In this document: in pieces, positions 34,769-44,096 of the stretch | How positions within the stretch are numbered: position 1 is the first letter of the stretch | How the letters are laid out: every line of letters starts with the position of its first letter | Assembly: GCF_026168515.1 (NCBI RefSeq) | Contig: NZ_CP093443.1 | Span: 1,426,001-1,490,000 of the forward strand | DNA: 64,000 nt | Source of the DNA: Brevibacterium spongiae | GTDB lineage: Bacteria; Actinomycetota; Actinomycetes; Actinomycetales; Brevibacteriaceae | Direction: 5' to 3' | Program-made: the position numbers and the translations under genes | The notes under the pieces: generated by a model | The model's input: the letters and a program-made list of their open reading frames with translations, nothing else | Databases searched by the model: none | Told to the model about the DNA's origin: nothing

Positions 34769-35140
34769 TCAGGCTGCTGGGTGGATCAGTGCGTCCAACA
34801 GTGCCCAGAGCGGCAAGGCGGCAGCGGCGAGGAACGCGGCGGCCGCCCACCAGCAGCGCCACCTCCAGGTGCGGCGACGAGTGCCGATGAAGAGGAACGC
34901 GATCCAGAAGATCACGCAGAACGCTCCGGAGAGGCTGAGCAGCACGAAGCTGGCGGCTTCCCATCCGGATGTGCCTAGATCGAAGATGTACTTCGTCACT
35001 TGGGCGATCTGCAGAGAGAACATGATGGCGAACGCGAGCAGCGGTACCCCGAGCACGCCCGCGACGATGAGCGGCAGAGCCTTGAGCCAACGCTCCTTCG
35101 GCTCCGAACGGCCGGCGTATTCGACGAATTCCTCAGACAT
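34769..35140 (-). CDS. Small membrane protein of unknown function
   Basis: 123 aa, three membrane segments (LPLIVAGVLGVPLLAFAIMF, AASFVLLSLSGAFCVIFWIA, WWAAAAFLAAAALPLWALL) separated by RRRTWRWR. Not assigned to a family. Divergent from prfC. Confidence 0.6.
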   Translation of the reverse strand: MSEEFVEYAGRSEPKERWLKALPLIVAGVLGVPLLAFAIMFSLQIAQVTKYIFDLGTSGWEAASFVLLSLSGAFCVIFWIAFLFIGTRRRTWRWRCWWAAAAFLAAAALPLWALLDALIHPAA

Positions 35141-35254
35141 CGCTCACCAGCATATGAGCCGAATCCGACAACACGCTGGACGCAACGCCCGCCCGCCCAA
35201 CTGCCCGCGTGAGACTGTGACTGAACGGACACGCGGGAACGAGACGAAGAACGA

Positions 35255-35266
35255 TAGGATATTGCG
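35255..35266 (+). promoter_or_regulatory. Leaderless -10 of prfC
   Basis: TAGGAT at 35255-35260, six bases before GTG 35267; no SD. Confidence 0.55.
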
Positions 35267-36859
35267 GTGACTTCTGGCCATTATTCCGATAAGGACATCC
35301 GACACGAGGCGGCCCGCCGCCGCACGTTCGCTGTCATCTCCCACCCCGACGCGGGCAAGTCGACGACCACCGAGGCGCTCGCCCTGCACGCACGCGCCAT
35401 CGGCCAGGCAGGAGCCACCCACGGCAAAGCGGGCCGCCGCGCCACCGTCTCCGACTGGATGCAGATGGAGCAGGACCGCGGCATCTCCATCTCCTCGGCT
35501 GCGCTGCAGTTCGAGTACCGCGATGCAGTGTTCAACCTCGTCGACACCCCGGGCCACGCCGACTTCTCCGAGGACACCTACCGTGTACTCTCCGCCGTCG
35601 ACTGCGCCGTCATGCTCATCGACGCCGCCAAGGGCCTCGAGGCGCAGACGATGAAGCTCTTCGAAGTCTGCGCCCACCGCAATATTCCGATCATCACGGT
35701 CATCAACAAGTGGGACCGTCCGGGCCTCGACGCCCTCGAACTCATGGACGAAGTCCAACAGCGCACCGGCCTCCTGCCGACCCCGATCACCTGGCCGGTC
35801 GGCCAGTCGGGAGATTTCCGCGGCGTCCTCGATCGCAGCAGCGGTGAGTACACGAAGTACACCCGCACCGACGGCGGTGCGACCATCGCCGGTGAGGAGA
35901 CCTTCCCCGCCGAGGCAGCCGAAGACCTCGAAGGCGATGCCTGGACGACGGCCGTCGACGAATCGGATCTGCTGGAGATGGAAGACCAGAACCACGACCA
36001 GGAGACCTTCCTCGCGGGGAAGACGACCCCGGTGATGTTCGCCTCCGCCGTGCTCAACTTCGGCATCCACAAACTCCTCGACATGCTCGTCGACTTCGCC
36101 CCCGCCGCCGAGGCGCGCCCGGACAAGGACGATCAGCCCCGTCCCGTCGACGATCCGTTCTCCGGATTCGTCTTCAAGGTCCAGGCCGGCATGGATTCGA
36201 ACCACCGCGACCGTCTCGCCTATATCCGTGTGTGCTCCGGAGTGTTCGAACGCGGAACCGTGCTCACCCATGCGAGCACCGGCAAGCCCTTCGCCACGAA
36301 GTACGCTCAGCAGGTCTTCGGCCGCGACCGCGATGTCGTCGACGAAGCCTTCCCCGGCGATGTCGTCGGCCTCGTCAATGCCTCCGCGCTGCGCGTCGGC
36401 GACTCGCTCTACCTCGACAAGAAGGTCGAGTTCCCGGGCATCCCGACGTTCTCGCCCGAGCACTTCATGGTCATCCGGGCCAAGGACTCCTCGAAGTACA
36501 AGCAGTTCCGCCGCGGCATCGAACAGCTCGACCACGAGGGCGTCATCCAGGTGCTGCGCTCGGAGCTGCGCGGTGATCAGGCACCTGTGCTCGGTGCGGT
36601 CGGTCCCATGCAGTTCGAGGTCGCCGAAGACCGGATGACCAACGAGTTCAACGCCCCCTGCACCCTCGAGCGCCTCAACTTCTCGCTGGCGCGTCGAACC
36701 ACCCCCGAGTGCGTGCCGACGCTGGCCAGGGAGCGGTCCGTCGAGGTCCTCCACCGATCGGACGGAGAGCTGCTCGCGCTGTTCTCCGACCGGTGGCGCC
36801 TGCAGGGTGTGCAGAAGAACCATCCGGATCTGGTGCTCGAACCGCTGGTCGTCAGCTGA
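35267..36859 (+). CDS. prfC: Peptide chain release factor 3
   Basis: 530 aa. Translational GTPase that recycles RF1/RF2. G1 ISHPDAGKST near residue 24, G3 DTPGHADF near 95, G4 NKWDRPG near 149 (usual NKxD), then domain II and the RF3-specific C-terminus. GTG start without SD, probably leaderless. Confidence 0.95.
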   Translation: MTSGHYSDKDIRHEAARRRTFAVISHPDAGKSTTTEALALHARAIGQAGATHGKAGRRATVSDWMQMEQDRGISISSAALQFEYRDAVFNLVDTPGHADFSEDTYRVLSAVDCAVMLIDAAKGLEAQTMKLFEVCAHRNIPIITVINKWDRPGLDALELMDEVQQRTGLLPTPITWPVGQSGDFRGVLDRSSGEYTKYTRTDGGATIAGEETFPAEAAEDLEGDAWTTAVDESDLLEMEDQNHDQETFLAGKTTPVMFASAVLNFGIHKLLDMLVDFAPAAEARPDKDDQPRPVDDPFSGFVFKVQAGMDSNHRDRLAYIRVCSGVFERGTVLTHASTGKPFATKYAQQVFGRDRDVVDEAFPGDVVGLVNASALRVGDSLYLDKKVEFPGIPTFSPEHFMVIRAKDSSKYKQFRRGIEQLDHEGVIQVLRSELRGDQAPVLGAVGPMQFEVAEDRMTNEFNAPCTLERLNFSLARRTTPECVPTLARERSVEVLHRSDGELLALFSDRWRLQGVQKNHPDLVLEPLVVS

Positions 36860-37022
36860 GACGGCAGCCAGACAACGGCCATGGTCGGAGGCCGATGCCC
36901 GGCATTTTGACGGGGTCATTATTATGGATAGGTGGGCCTGAAATCATGAGGACCCGCTTGGGGAAGCCGCCCGCGGTGACAATGCCGCCGCTCGGTGAGA
37001 CCCGAACAGACAAAGGAGAGAT

Positions 37023-38108
37023 GTGGCAACGAAATCGATACGAGTCGCGATTGCCGGATTGGGCAACTGCGCCTCGTCCCTGATCCAAGGTGTGGAGTAC
37101 TACCGGAACGCGGCCGCGGGGACGAAGGTGCCCGGTCTCATGCACGTGGAGTTCGGGGACTATCACGTCGGTGACATCGATTTCGTTGCCGCCTTCGACG
37201 TCGACGGCAAGAAGGTCGGCGTCGACATCGCCGAGGCGATCACCGCCAGTGAGAACAACACCATCAAACTCGCCGATGTGGAGCCGACCGGCATCGAGGT
37301 CCTGCGCGGACCCACGCTCGACGGCCTCGGTGAGTACTACCGCGACACGATCGTCGAATCCGACCGTGAAGCCGTCGACGTCGTCAAGGCGCTCAAGGAC
37401 GCGGAGGCGGATGTCCTCGTGTGCTACCTGCCCGTCGGCTCGCAGGAAGCCGTCGAGTTCTACGCCCAGGCGGCCATCGATGCGAAGGTCGCCTTCGTCA
37501 ACGCGCTGCCCGTCTTCATCGCCGGAACCAAGGAATGGGACGAGAAGTTCCGTGCCGCCGGTGTCCCGATCGTCGGTGACGACATCAAATCCCAGATCGG
37601 TGCGACCATCACCCACCGTGTGATGGCGAAGCTGTTCGAAGACCGCGGAGTCGTCCTCGACCGGACCTACCAGCTCAACGTCGGCGGCAACATGGACTTC
37701 AAGAACATGCTCGAGCGCCAGCGCCTCGAGTCGAAGAAGATCTCGAAGACCCAGGCCGTGACCTCGAACACCTCGGCTCAGCTGGCCGACCGCGACGTGC
37801 ACATCGGACCCAGCGACTACGTCGAATGGCTCGATGACCGCAAGTGGGCCTTCGTCCGCCTCGAAGGCCGCAACTTCGGCGATGCGCCAGTATCCCTGGA
37901 GTACAAGCTCGAGGTGTGGGACTCGCCGAACTCCGCCGGCGTCATCATCGACGCCGTGCGTGCCGCGAAGATCGGCCTCGACCGCGGCATCGGCGGAGCG
38001 CTCATCTCCGCCTCCTCGTACTTCATGAAGTCGCCCCCTGAGCAGCAGGACGACGACGCCGCCCACGAGGCGGTCGAAGCGTTCATCCGGGGCGACCTCG
38101 AACGCTGA
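37023..38108 (+). CDS. ino1: Inositol-3-phosphate synthase
   Basis: 361 aa, the short actinobacterial type. Converts glucose 6-phosphate to inositol 3-phosphate for phosphatidylinositol and mycothiol. NAD-binding [16 protein letters not shown] near residues 8-23; conserved [13 protein letters not shown] near 219-231 and [15 protein letters not shown] near 292. GTG start with AAAGGAGA just upstream. The 163-base leader region contains TTGACG (36907) and TATTAT (36920), too close together to form one promoter, so the promoter is unclear. Confidence 0.95.
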   Translation: MATKSIRVAIAGLGNCASSLIQGVEYYRNAAAGTKVPGLMHVEFGDYHVGDIDFVAAFDVDGKKVGVDIAEAITASENNTIKLADVEPTGIEVLRGPTLDGLGEYYRDTIVESDREAVDVVKALKDAEADVLVCYLPVGSQEAVEFYAQAAIDAKVAFVNALPVFIAGTKEWDEKFRAAGVPIVGDDIKSQIGATITHRVMAKLFEDRGVVLDRTYQLNVGGNMDFKNMLERQRLESKKISKTQAVTSNTSAQLADRDVHIGPSDYVEWLDDRKWAFVRLEGRNFGDAPVSLEYKLEVWDSPNSAGVIIDAVRAAKIGLDRGIGGALISASSYFMKSPPEQQDDDAAHEAVEAFIRGDLER

Positions 38109-38411
38109 TATCGCCGAGGCGGCCCCTCCTCACTTTCGAGTGCTGAGCCGCCGATGGGCCGGCAGGGCGCCGACCGCAGTCGATGCGGTCGACGCCCTGC
38201 GCCATTCATCCCCACCTCGGTGGGCGAGGCAGGCACACGACCGCCTCGGCGGGGGAGAGGTCACGCCCCACCTCGGCGCATCCGGTATTTGAGACCGCCG
38301 TGACACAACGGCGATTGTCCACGACACTTGTCTCTTCGACGTGATCGCACTCACATGTGCGGCACACGGCCCAGCGCACCGACCGGTGCCGAGACGACCG
38401 AGGAGACCCCC
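38109..38411. other. 303-base gap after ino1
   Basis: Holds a terminator hairpin (listed) and several copies of the short words CCTCGGCG and ACCTCGG. The promoter of the AbgT-like gene should lie near 38310-38390, but I see no clear hexamers. Confidence 0.4.
38162..38200 (+). terminator. Hairpin after ino1
   Basis: 17-base arms with one mismatch (38162-38178 with 38184-38200), 5-base loop. Confidence 0.8.
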
Positions 38412-39989
38412 ATGGCGAGCACCTCCGCTGCCACTGACGAGAAGCAGAGCGGCAAATCAGAGCTCAACTGGCTGATGCGCCTGCTCGTCATCATCGAGAA
38501 GGCCGGCAACAAACTGCCCCATCCCTTCTGGCTGTTCCTGTCCCTGGCCGTCATCGTCATGATCCTCTCGTCGATCTTCTCCGCCTCAGGACTCAGCGCC
38601 GTCAACCCGGCCACGGACGAGAAGGTGACGGTGACGAACCTCCTCGCCACCGATTCGCTGCGCGAGATCGTCGCGGGAGCCACGAACAACTTCGTCACCT
38701 TCCCACCTCTGGGACTCGTGCTCATCGTGCTCATCGGCGTTGCCGTGGCCGAACAGTCCGGGCTCATCCCCGCGATGCTGCGCGGGACCATCGCCGGTGC
38801 CTCACCGAAGTGGATCACCTTCATCGTCGCCCTGGCCGGAACCGCCTCGTCGATCGCCTCCGACGCCTCGTACATGATCATGATTCCGCTCGGCGGACTC
38901 GCCTTCAAAGCCGTCGGCCGCAATCCGCTGCTCGGCTGCCTCGTCGCCTACGCGGCGACCTCCGGCGGATATTCGGCGGCACCCATGGTCAACTCGCTCG
39001 ACACCATCCTCGGCGGACTGTCGACATCGGCGGCACAGATCATCGACGCCGACTACACGGTCAGCCCGGTCGCGAACTTCTACTTCAACTTCGTCTCGAT
39101 GTTCGTCGTCGCTGCGGCCGTGACCCTGGTGACCGAGCTCCTCCTGTCCAAACGAGCCGATCAGATCGAACTCGACGAGGAGGTCGACGACGACCACTTC
39201 GACGTGAAGATGGCCCTCGACGCCAATGAGAAGCGCGGAATGGTCATCGCCGTCATCAGCATCGTCATCTGCGCGGGTCTGCTGTTCGCACTCGCCTGGC
39301 CCGCCGGATCGTTCCTCCGCGACGAAGCTGGCGGCTTCGGCCCCGAATCCGGACTCATGGCCGGCATCGCCGCCATCATCGGCTTCGGCTTCTTCATCGT
39401 CGGCATCGTCTACGGCTACGCGACCGGATCGATCAAGAAGACCGCCGACATCCCGGAGATGATGGGCAAAGGACTGCTGCCCTTCGTCCCGGTCATCGTG
39501 CTGTTCTTCGCAGCCAGCCAGTTCCTCGCCCTGTTCAAGATGTCCAACCTCGGTGAGATCCTCGCGATCAAGGGCGCCGACGTCTTCGGAGCTCTCAACA
39601 CCGGACCGTTCATCATCCTGCTCGGCGGTTGGCTGCTCGTGGCGCTGGGCGCCCTGTTCCTCACGTCCGGATCGGGACTGTGGACGCTCATGGCCCCGGT
39701 GCTCGTGCCGATGTTCATGCTCCTGTCCATCGCCCCGGAGACCACTCAGGCGCTCTACCGCATCGGCGACTCGACGACGAACATCATCTCCCCGATGAGC
39801 CCCTACTTCGTCGTCGTCCTCGGCTTCGTCCAGCGGTACAAGAAGGATGCCGGCATCGGCACGGTGCTCTCATTCACGATCCCGCTGTCGTTCGCCATGT
39901 TCGTCCTCTGGGGTCTGCTGTTCTTCATCTGGTGGGCCACCGGCATTCCGTGGGGCCCGGGCGCGGCCACTCACTATCAGATGGGCTGA
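38412..39989 (+). CDS. AbgT family transporter
   Basis: 525 aa, about 12 membrane segments. Family landmarks: KLPHPFWLFLSLAVIVMILS near the start, ASDASYMIMIPLGG, and RIGDSTTNIISPMSPYFVVV near the end. AbgT proteins import p-aminobenzoyl-glutamate or export sulfonamides. Start ATG 38412 (MASTSAAT) with CGAGGAGA upstream. Confidence 0.9.
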   Translation: MASTSAATDEKQSGKSELNWLMRLLVIIEKAGNKLPHPFWLFLSLAVIVMILSSIFSASGLSAVNPATDEKVTVTNLLATDSLREIVAGATNNFVTFPPLGLVLIVLIGVAVAEQSGLIPAMLRGTIAGASPKWITFIVALAGTASSIASDASYMIMIPLGGLAFKAVGRNPLLGCLVAYAATSGGYSAAPMVNSLDTILGGLSTSAAQIIDADYTVSPVANFYFNFVSMFVVAAAVTLVTELLLSKRADQIELDEEVDDDHFDVKMALDANEKRGMVIAVISIVICAGLLFALAWPAGSFLRDEAGGFGPESGLMAGIAAIIGFGFFIVGIVYGYATGSIKKTADIPEMMGKGLLPFVPVIVLFFAASQFLALFKMSNLGEILAIKGADVFGALNTGPFIILLGGWLLVALGALFLTSGSGLWTLMAPVLVPMFMLLSIAPETTQALYRIGDSTTNIISPMSPYFVVVLGFVQRYKKDAGIGTVLSFTIPLSFAMFVLWGLLFFIWWATGIPWGPGAATHYQMG

Positions 39990-40136
39990 GTCGCCGGACC
40001 GGGTGCGAGTGCCGAAACCAGCCGCATGAAGCGGGAATTCCCCAGCCGTCGCCGGTGTTGTCCACCACAAGATCACGATCGCGCAACGTCGGAACTCACT
40101 GGCTGGAATCCTCAGTTCCCGTCCAGACCGTCCGGT

Positions 40137-40148
40137 TAGACTGTGACC
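40137..40148 (+). promoter_or_regulatory. -10 of the Bax-inhibitor gene and its leader ORF
   Basis: TAGACT at 40137-40142 ends seven bases before a GTG at 40149, the same geometry as the leaderless genes of this window. Confidence 0.5.
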
Positions 40149-40220
40149 GTGAACGACCTCCGTGCAGCCTTGCAGCTGTGCGCATTCTGCTCAGATCGAA
40201 AGGATCTCGACCGTGAGTAA
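40149..40220 (+). CDS. Candidate leaderless leader peptide upstream of Bax-inhibitor gene
   Basis: 23 codons: starts MNDLRAALQL, then CAFCSDRKDLDRE. It begins with a GTG exactly where transcription should start and ends with TAA at 40218, overlapping the GTG (40213) of the membrane protein gene. It has a CxxC pair (codons 11 and 14). Leaderless small ORFs that control a coupled downstream gene are known in mycobacteria; a similar role is inferred here. Confidence 0.4.
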   Translation: MNDLRAALQLCAFCSDRKDLDRE

Positions 40221-41019
40221 CCCCATGATGAACCGGGCGATCAACCAAGGCGCCCAGGCCGGCCGCAACCAGCCGGTCATGTCCGATCAGGAACTCAACA
40301 ACCTCTTCAACCAGCCGGCCGCTGAGAATCGCAACGCCGGCCCCCAGGTCGCCGACCGTGCGATGACGTATGACGACGTGATGATGAAGACCGGCGTGCT
40401 CTTCGCCATCCTCCTCGCCGGTGCTGTCGTCGGTTGGCTCGTGCCCGTCCTCGCTCTGCCTGCGGCGCTCATCGCGCTCGTGCTCGGCCTCGTCAATGCC
40501 TTCAAGAGGGAGCCGAGCAAGGCTCTGATCATCGGCTATGCCGCATTCGAAGGTGTCTTCCTCGGCGGCATCTCCTCGCTGTTCGAGACCATGTACCCCG
40601 GCATCGTCGTCCAGGCCGTGCTCGCCACCCTCTGCGTCTTCGGCGTCATGCTCGCCCTCTTCAAGTTCAAGGGTGTGCGCTACGGCTCGAAGATGATGAA
40701 GTTCATGATGATCGCCGTCGGCGGTTACGCGGTCTTCTCGATCATCAACTTCTTCTTCGCCATGTTCACCGGCTCCGGTGGTGCTCGCAGCGTCGAAATC
40801 TCGTTGTTCGGAATGACGTTCCCCCTCGGTGTCATCATCGGCATCGTCGCCACCGTGCTCGCCGCGATGACTCTGATCATGGACTTCCAGATGATCGAAG
40901 AGGGCGTGAAGCACAAGATCCCGGAGAAGTACTCCTGGATGTGCGCGTTCTCGCTCATGGTCACCCTTGTGTGGCTCTACATCGAAATCCTGCGCCTCAT
41001 CTCCTACTTCAGAGACTGA
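40213..41019 (+). CDS. Bax inhibitor-1/YccA family membrane protein
   Basis: 268 aa. Polar N-terminus (to about 70), then seven membrane helices. Family marks: YAAFEGVFLGGISSLFE and LIMDFQMIEEGVKH (the di-aspartyl/Glu sensor region). BI-1 homologues are pH-sensitive calcium leak channels or FtsH partners. GTG 40213 has AAGGATC upstream; the longer in-frame start at 40162 would cover the SD and leader. Confidence 0.9.
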   Translation: MSNPMMNRAINQGAQAGRNQPVMSDQELNNLFNQPAAENRNAGPQVADRAMTYDDVMMKTGVLFAILLAGAVVGWLVPVLALPAALIALVLGLVNAFKREPSKALIIGYAAFEGVFLGGISSLFETMYPGIVVQAVLATLCVFGVMLALFKFKGVRYGSKMMKFMMIAVGGYAVFSIINFFFAMFTGSGGARSVEISLFGMTFPLGVIIGIVATVLAAMTLIMDFQMIEEGVKHKIPEKYSWMCAFSLMVTLVWLYIEILRLISYFRD

Positions 41020-41066
41020 GAGCAGCGCCGGCCGCAGGTGCACAGTCAGCTGCAGCCGGGCACTGA

Positions 41067-41107
41067 ACGAAGGGCGGATCCCCGACACTGGGGGATCCGC
41101 CCTTCGT
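41067..41107 (+). terminator. Strong hairpin after Bax-inhibitor gene
   Basis: 17-bp perfect stem (41067-41083 with 41091-41107), 7-base loop. Confidence 0.9.
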
Positions 41108-41172
41108 CGTCCTCGCCGAGGCGGCCGTGCCCTCATACACGGCCGCGTTGAGTGTCCGTTTCGAGACGCCCA

Positions 41173-41201
41173 TTGCTTGTGATCACTTTTCTGCCTATCG
41201 T
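41173..41201 (+). promoter_or_regulatory. Candidate promoter and operator of the dapA-like operon
   Basis: TTGCTT (41173-41178), 17-base spacer, TATCGT (41196-41201). The spacer contains the palindrome GTGATCAC at 41179-41186, a possible repressor site. Two small hairpins (about 41210-41226 and 41230-41259) follow in the leader. Confidence 0.4.
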
Positions 41202-41286
41202 CTGAGATACCGACGAACATCGTCGGCGGACCGGCTTCATCGTTGAAGGCCGGACCGGAATTCTCATTGCCAGAGAGGACGATTCG

Positions 41287-42183
41287 ATGACGAATCCGAT
41301 GCGCGGTGTCTTCGCCGTTCCGACGACCCCCTACACCGAGGACGGAGACCAGAACCTCGACGCCGTGGCCGGTCGAATCGATCAGGTGCTCGCCTCCGGG
41401 GTGACCGGCATCCTCGGCCTCGGCGCCACGGGGGAGGCGCTGGCGCTGAGCGCCGCGGAGCGTGAGGCGCAGATCAAGACCATCGTCTCCGCCGTCGATG
41501 GTCGGGCTCACGTGGTCATCGGCTGCATGGCCTACACCCCATCGGAGATGTCGGCCCAGATCACCGCTGCCGCCGGCTGGGGCGCCGACGCCGTCATGGT
41601 CACCCCGCCCTTCTACGGCGGCCTCGACCCCGAAGCCGTCATCGCCGCCCTGCACCCGGTGCTCTCCGCATCCGAAGTGCCGGTGATGGTCTACAACAAC
41701 CCGCATTCCACGGGCACTGACCTGCTCCCGGTCCACCTCGCCTCGCTCACAGACACCGGCCGACTCTGGAGCGTCAAAGAGACCTCCGGTGCGGCGACCC
41801 GCATCCGGGAGCTGCGCGAGCGCCTCGGCGAGGATATCGAGATCTTCGTCGGCGCCGACGGGATCGCGCTCGAGGGCTTCGCTCAGGGCGCCAGCGGATG
41901 GGTGGCGGCCTCCGCTTGGCTGCTGCCCGAACAGTGCCAGACGCTGTGGGAACTCGCCGCCCGCGGTGACTGGGCCGGAGCCGTCGACCTGTGGAGAAGC
42001 CTCGGGCGGGTGCTCGGACTCATCGAAGACAACTCGGCCTTCATCTCACTCATCAAACAGGCGCTCGGCCGATTCGGATATGAACAGGGCCCCGTACGTC
42101 CGCCCCTGCCGACCGCCGACCCCGAAGCGCTGGCGACGCTGCTTGACGCGATCGCCGAACTGGAGAGGAAACACACACCATGA
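41287..42183 (+). CDS. DapA/NanA family lyase or dehydratase (class I aldolase)
   Basis: 298 aa. Schiff-base Lys in SVKETSG near residue 162, catalytic Tyr in MVYNNP near 137, and GATGEALALS as the substrate loop (GTTGES in true DapA). It is paired with an aldehyde dehydrogenase by an ATGA overlap. It is therefore more likely a catabolic enzyme, for example a keto-deoxy-sugar-acid dehydratase or hydroxyproline-pathway deaminase, than lysine biosynthesis. SD GAGAGGA before ATG. Confidence 0.85.
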   Translation: MTNPMRGVFAVPTTPYTEDGDQNLDAVAGRIDQVLASGVTGILGLGATGEALALSAAEREAQIKTIVSAVDGRAHVVIGCMAYTPSEMSAQITAAAGWGADAVMVTPPFYGGLDPEAVIAALHPVLSASEVPVMVYNNPHSTGTDLLPVHLASLTDTGRLWSVKETSGAATRIRELRERLGEDIEIFVGADGIALEGFAQGASGWVAASAWLLPEQCQTLWELAARGDWAGAVDLWRSLGRVLGLIEDNSAFISLIKQALGRFGYEQGPVRPPLPTADPEALATLLDAIAELERKHTP

Positions 42184-43697
42184 GCACCACGACAACAGCC
42201 GAGAACAGCCTCGTCGACCGCGGCCGAACCGCACTGCGGGCCATCATCGACGGCAACGTCGGACAGTGGATCGGCGGCCGAGCCGTCACCGGTGACGGCG
42301 ACGAAATCGGTCTGATCAACCCGAGCGACGGAACGGTCATCGGCAGCCTGACCGCGGCAAGCGAGGCGCAGCTCGATGACACGGTGGCCACAGCACGCGC
42401 CGCCTTCACCGAATCCGACTGGGCCGAGGACGCGAAGCTGCGGGCCCGTGTGCTGCGCCGCCTCGCCGACCTCGTCGACGCCGATGCCGAAGAGATCGCC
42501 TATCTCGACGGCATCGAAGCCGGCAAAGTCGCCCAAGGCAGCGTCGACGAAGACGTGCCCGACGTCGCCGCGAATCTCAGGCTCAGCGCCGATCTCATCT
42601 CCCGCGACGACGGACGGTATCTGCGCAGCCCTGATGGCTGGGGATGGGTGACGAAGGTGCCCAGCGGGATCGTCGGAGCGATCCTGCCGTGGAACTACCC
42701 CGTGGCCATGCTCGGCTGGAAGATCGCCCCAGCCCTGGCCGCCGGCAATGCGATGGTCGTCAAGACTTCCGAGGACTCGACGCTCAGCGCCCTCCACCTC
42801 GCGAAGCTCGCCACCGAGGCTGGGGTGCCCGACGGCATCCTCAACGTCCTCACCGGCACCGGTCCAGGCATCGGCGCCGCCATGGGACTGCACCACGATA
42901 TCGACGTGCTCACCTTCACCGGGTCCGGACCCGTCGGCAGGTCCTTCCTCGAGTCCTCGGCACGGTCGAACCTCAAGAAGGTGTCGCTGGAACTCGGCGG
43001 TCGCGCCGGCTACATCGTCGATTCCGCGCACGCCACTGACTTCCCCGCCATCGCCGCCGACATCGCAGGAGCCGCCTTCGGCACCAGCGGCCAGAACTGC
43101 ACCGCGGCGTCCCGCGTGATCTACGTCGGCGACGATGACGAGCGATTCGCCGAATTCCGCACCGCGCTCATCGACGCGACCGAGGCACTCACCGTCGGTG
43201 ATCCGTTCGACGCGGACACGGACATCGGACCGGTGATCAACGCCCGCGCCCACGAACGCATCACCTCCTGGGTCGATGAAGCAGTGGACAAGGGCGCGCA
43301 GATCCTCAACACCCGCGCGGAGGTCCCAGAGACCGGCAGCTGGTACCCGCCGACAGTCATCGCAGGCGTGCCCGATGACAGCGAGCTCGGCCACGGAGAG
43401 ATCTTCGGCCCCGTCACCCAGCTGCTGCGGCGCACCAGTCGTGAGGACGCCGTCGAACTCATCAACGGCGAACCCTACGGACTGGCCTCGAGCGTATGGT
43501 GCGAGGACATCGCACAGGTGCGGTGGTGGGCAAGTCGGATCCGCGTGGGCACCCTCGCCGTCAACGGCTACAGCGAAGGCACCGAGGCGACCCCGTTCGG
43601 CGGGATGCGGCAGTCCGGTTTCTGGGGCCGCGACAACGGCCCCGAGGCGCTGGAGACCTATCAGGAGACCATGACCGTCTGGGTGGCCGACGCCTGA
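42180..43697 (+). CDS. NAD(P)-dependent aldehyde dehydrogenase
   Basis: 505 aa. ILPWNYPVAM near 162, cofactor-loop FTGSGPVGRSF near 245, general base Glu in SLELGGRAG near 268, nucleophile Cys in SGQNCTAAS near 304, and GEIFGPV near 407. It probably oxidises the aldehyde formed in the pathway of the preceding lyase, for instance 2-oxoglutarate semialdehyde. Translationally coupled to that gene. Confidence 0.93.
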   Translation: MSTTTTAENSLVDRGRTALRAIIDGNVGQWIGGRAVTGDGDEIGLINPSDGTVIGSLTAASEAQLDDTVATARAAFTESDWAEDAKLRARVLRRLADLVDADAEEIAYLDGIEAGKVAQGSVDEDVPDVAANLRLSADLISRDDGRYLRSPDGWGWVTKVPSGIVGAILPWNYPVAMLGWKIAPALAAGNAMVVKTSEDSTLSALHLAKLATEAGVPDGILNVLTGTGPGIGAAMGLHHDIDVLTFTGSGPVGRSFLESSARSNLKKVSLELGGRAGYIVDSAHATDFPAIAADIAGAAFGTSGQNCTAASRVIYVGDDDERFAEFRTALIDATEALTVGDPFDADTDIGPVINARAHERITSWVDEAVDKGAQILNTRAEVPETGSWYPPTVIAGVPDDSELGHGEIFGPVTQLLRRTSREDAVELINGEPYGLASSVWCEDIAQVRWWASRIRVGTLAVNGYSEGTEATPFGGMRQSGFWGRDNGPEALETYQETMTVWVADA

Positions 43698-43734
43698 ACA
43701 TCCGAGCTCCGCCGCTGCGGGAGGGGACGAGGAC

Positions 43735-43746
43735 TATCATGAGTCC
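43735..43746 (+). promoter_or_regulatory. Leaderless -10
   Basis: TATCAT at 43735-43740, six bases before ATG 43747; no SD. Confidence 0.5.
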
Positions 43747-44073
43747 ATGACCACAGCAGCGGCGGAACTCGAGACCGAGGTGCGCCGACTGCGCATCCGC
43801 ATCATCTCGCTCACCACCGCCCACCTCGACGAGGCGGCCCCACCGGCACGAAGTCGCCGGGAGACCATCCACGCCGCGCTCGACGAATTCTCACGGATCG
43901 GATCCGGGGCGCGCCCGGTTCCGCGGCTGGGCGACCAGAACCTCGCCGATCAGGTCGTCGTGCTCCTCGAGCACGGACTGCACGCAGCCTCGACCCTGCC
44001 GGAACCTCAGCGCGGCGAACAGATCCGCACACTGACCGAGGCGGCCGTGGGCCTGCGGCGCACGCTCGCCTGA
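43747..44073 (+). CDS. Hypothetical protein
   Basis: 108 aa, soluble, helical, Arg/Glu/Leu rich (TEVRRLRIRIISLTTAHLDE at the start; LADQVVVLLEHGLHAAS in the second half). Not recognised. It precedes the molybdopterin oxidoreductase gene by 23 bases. Confidence 0.65.
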   Translation: MTTAAAELETEVRRLRIRIISLTTAHLDEAAPPARSRRETIHAALDEFSRIGSGARPVPRLGDQNLADQVVVLLEHGLHAASTLPEPQRGEQIRTLTEAAVGLRRTLA

Positions 44074-44096
44074 AGGCGCGGCTGAGGGGAGTGGAG

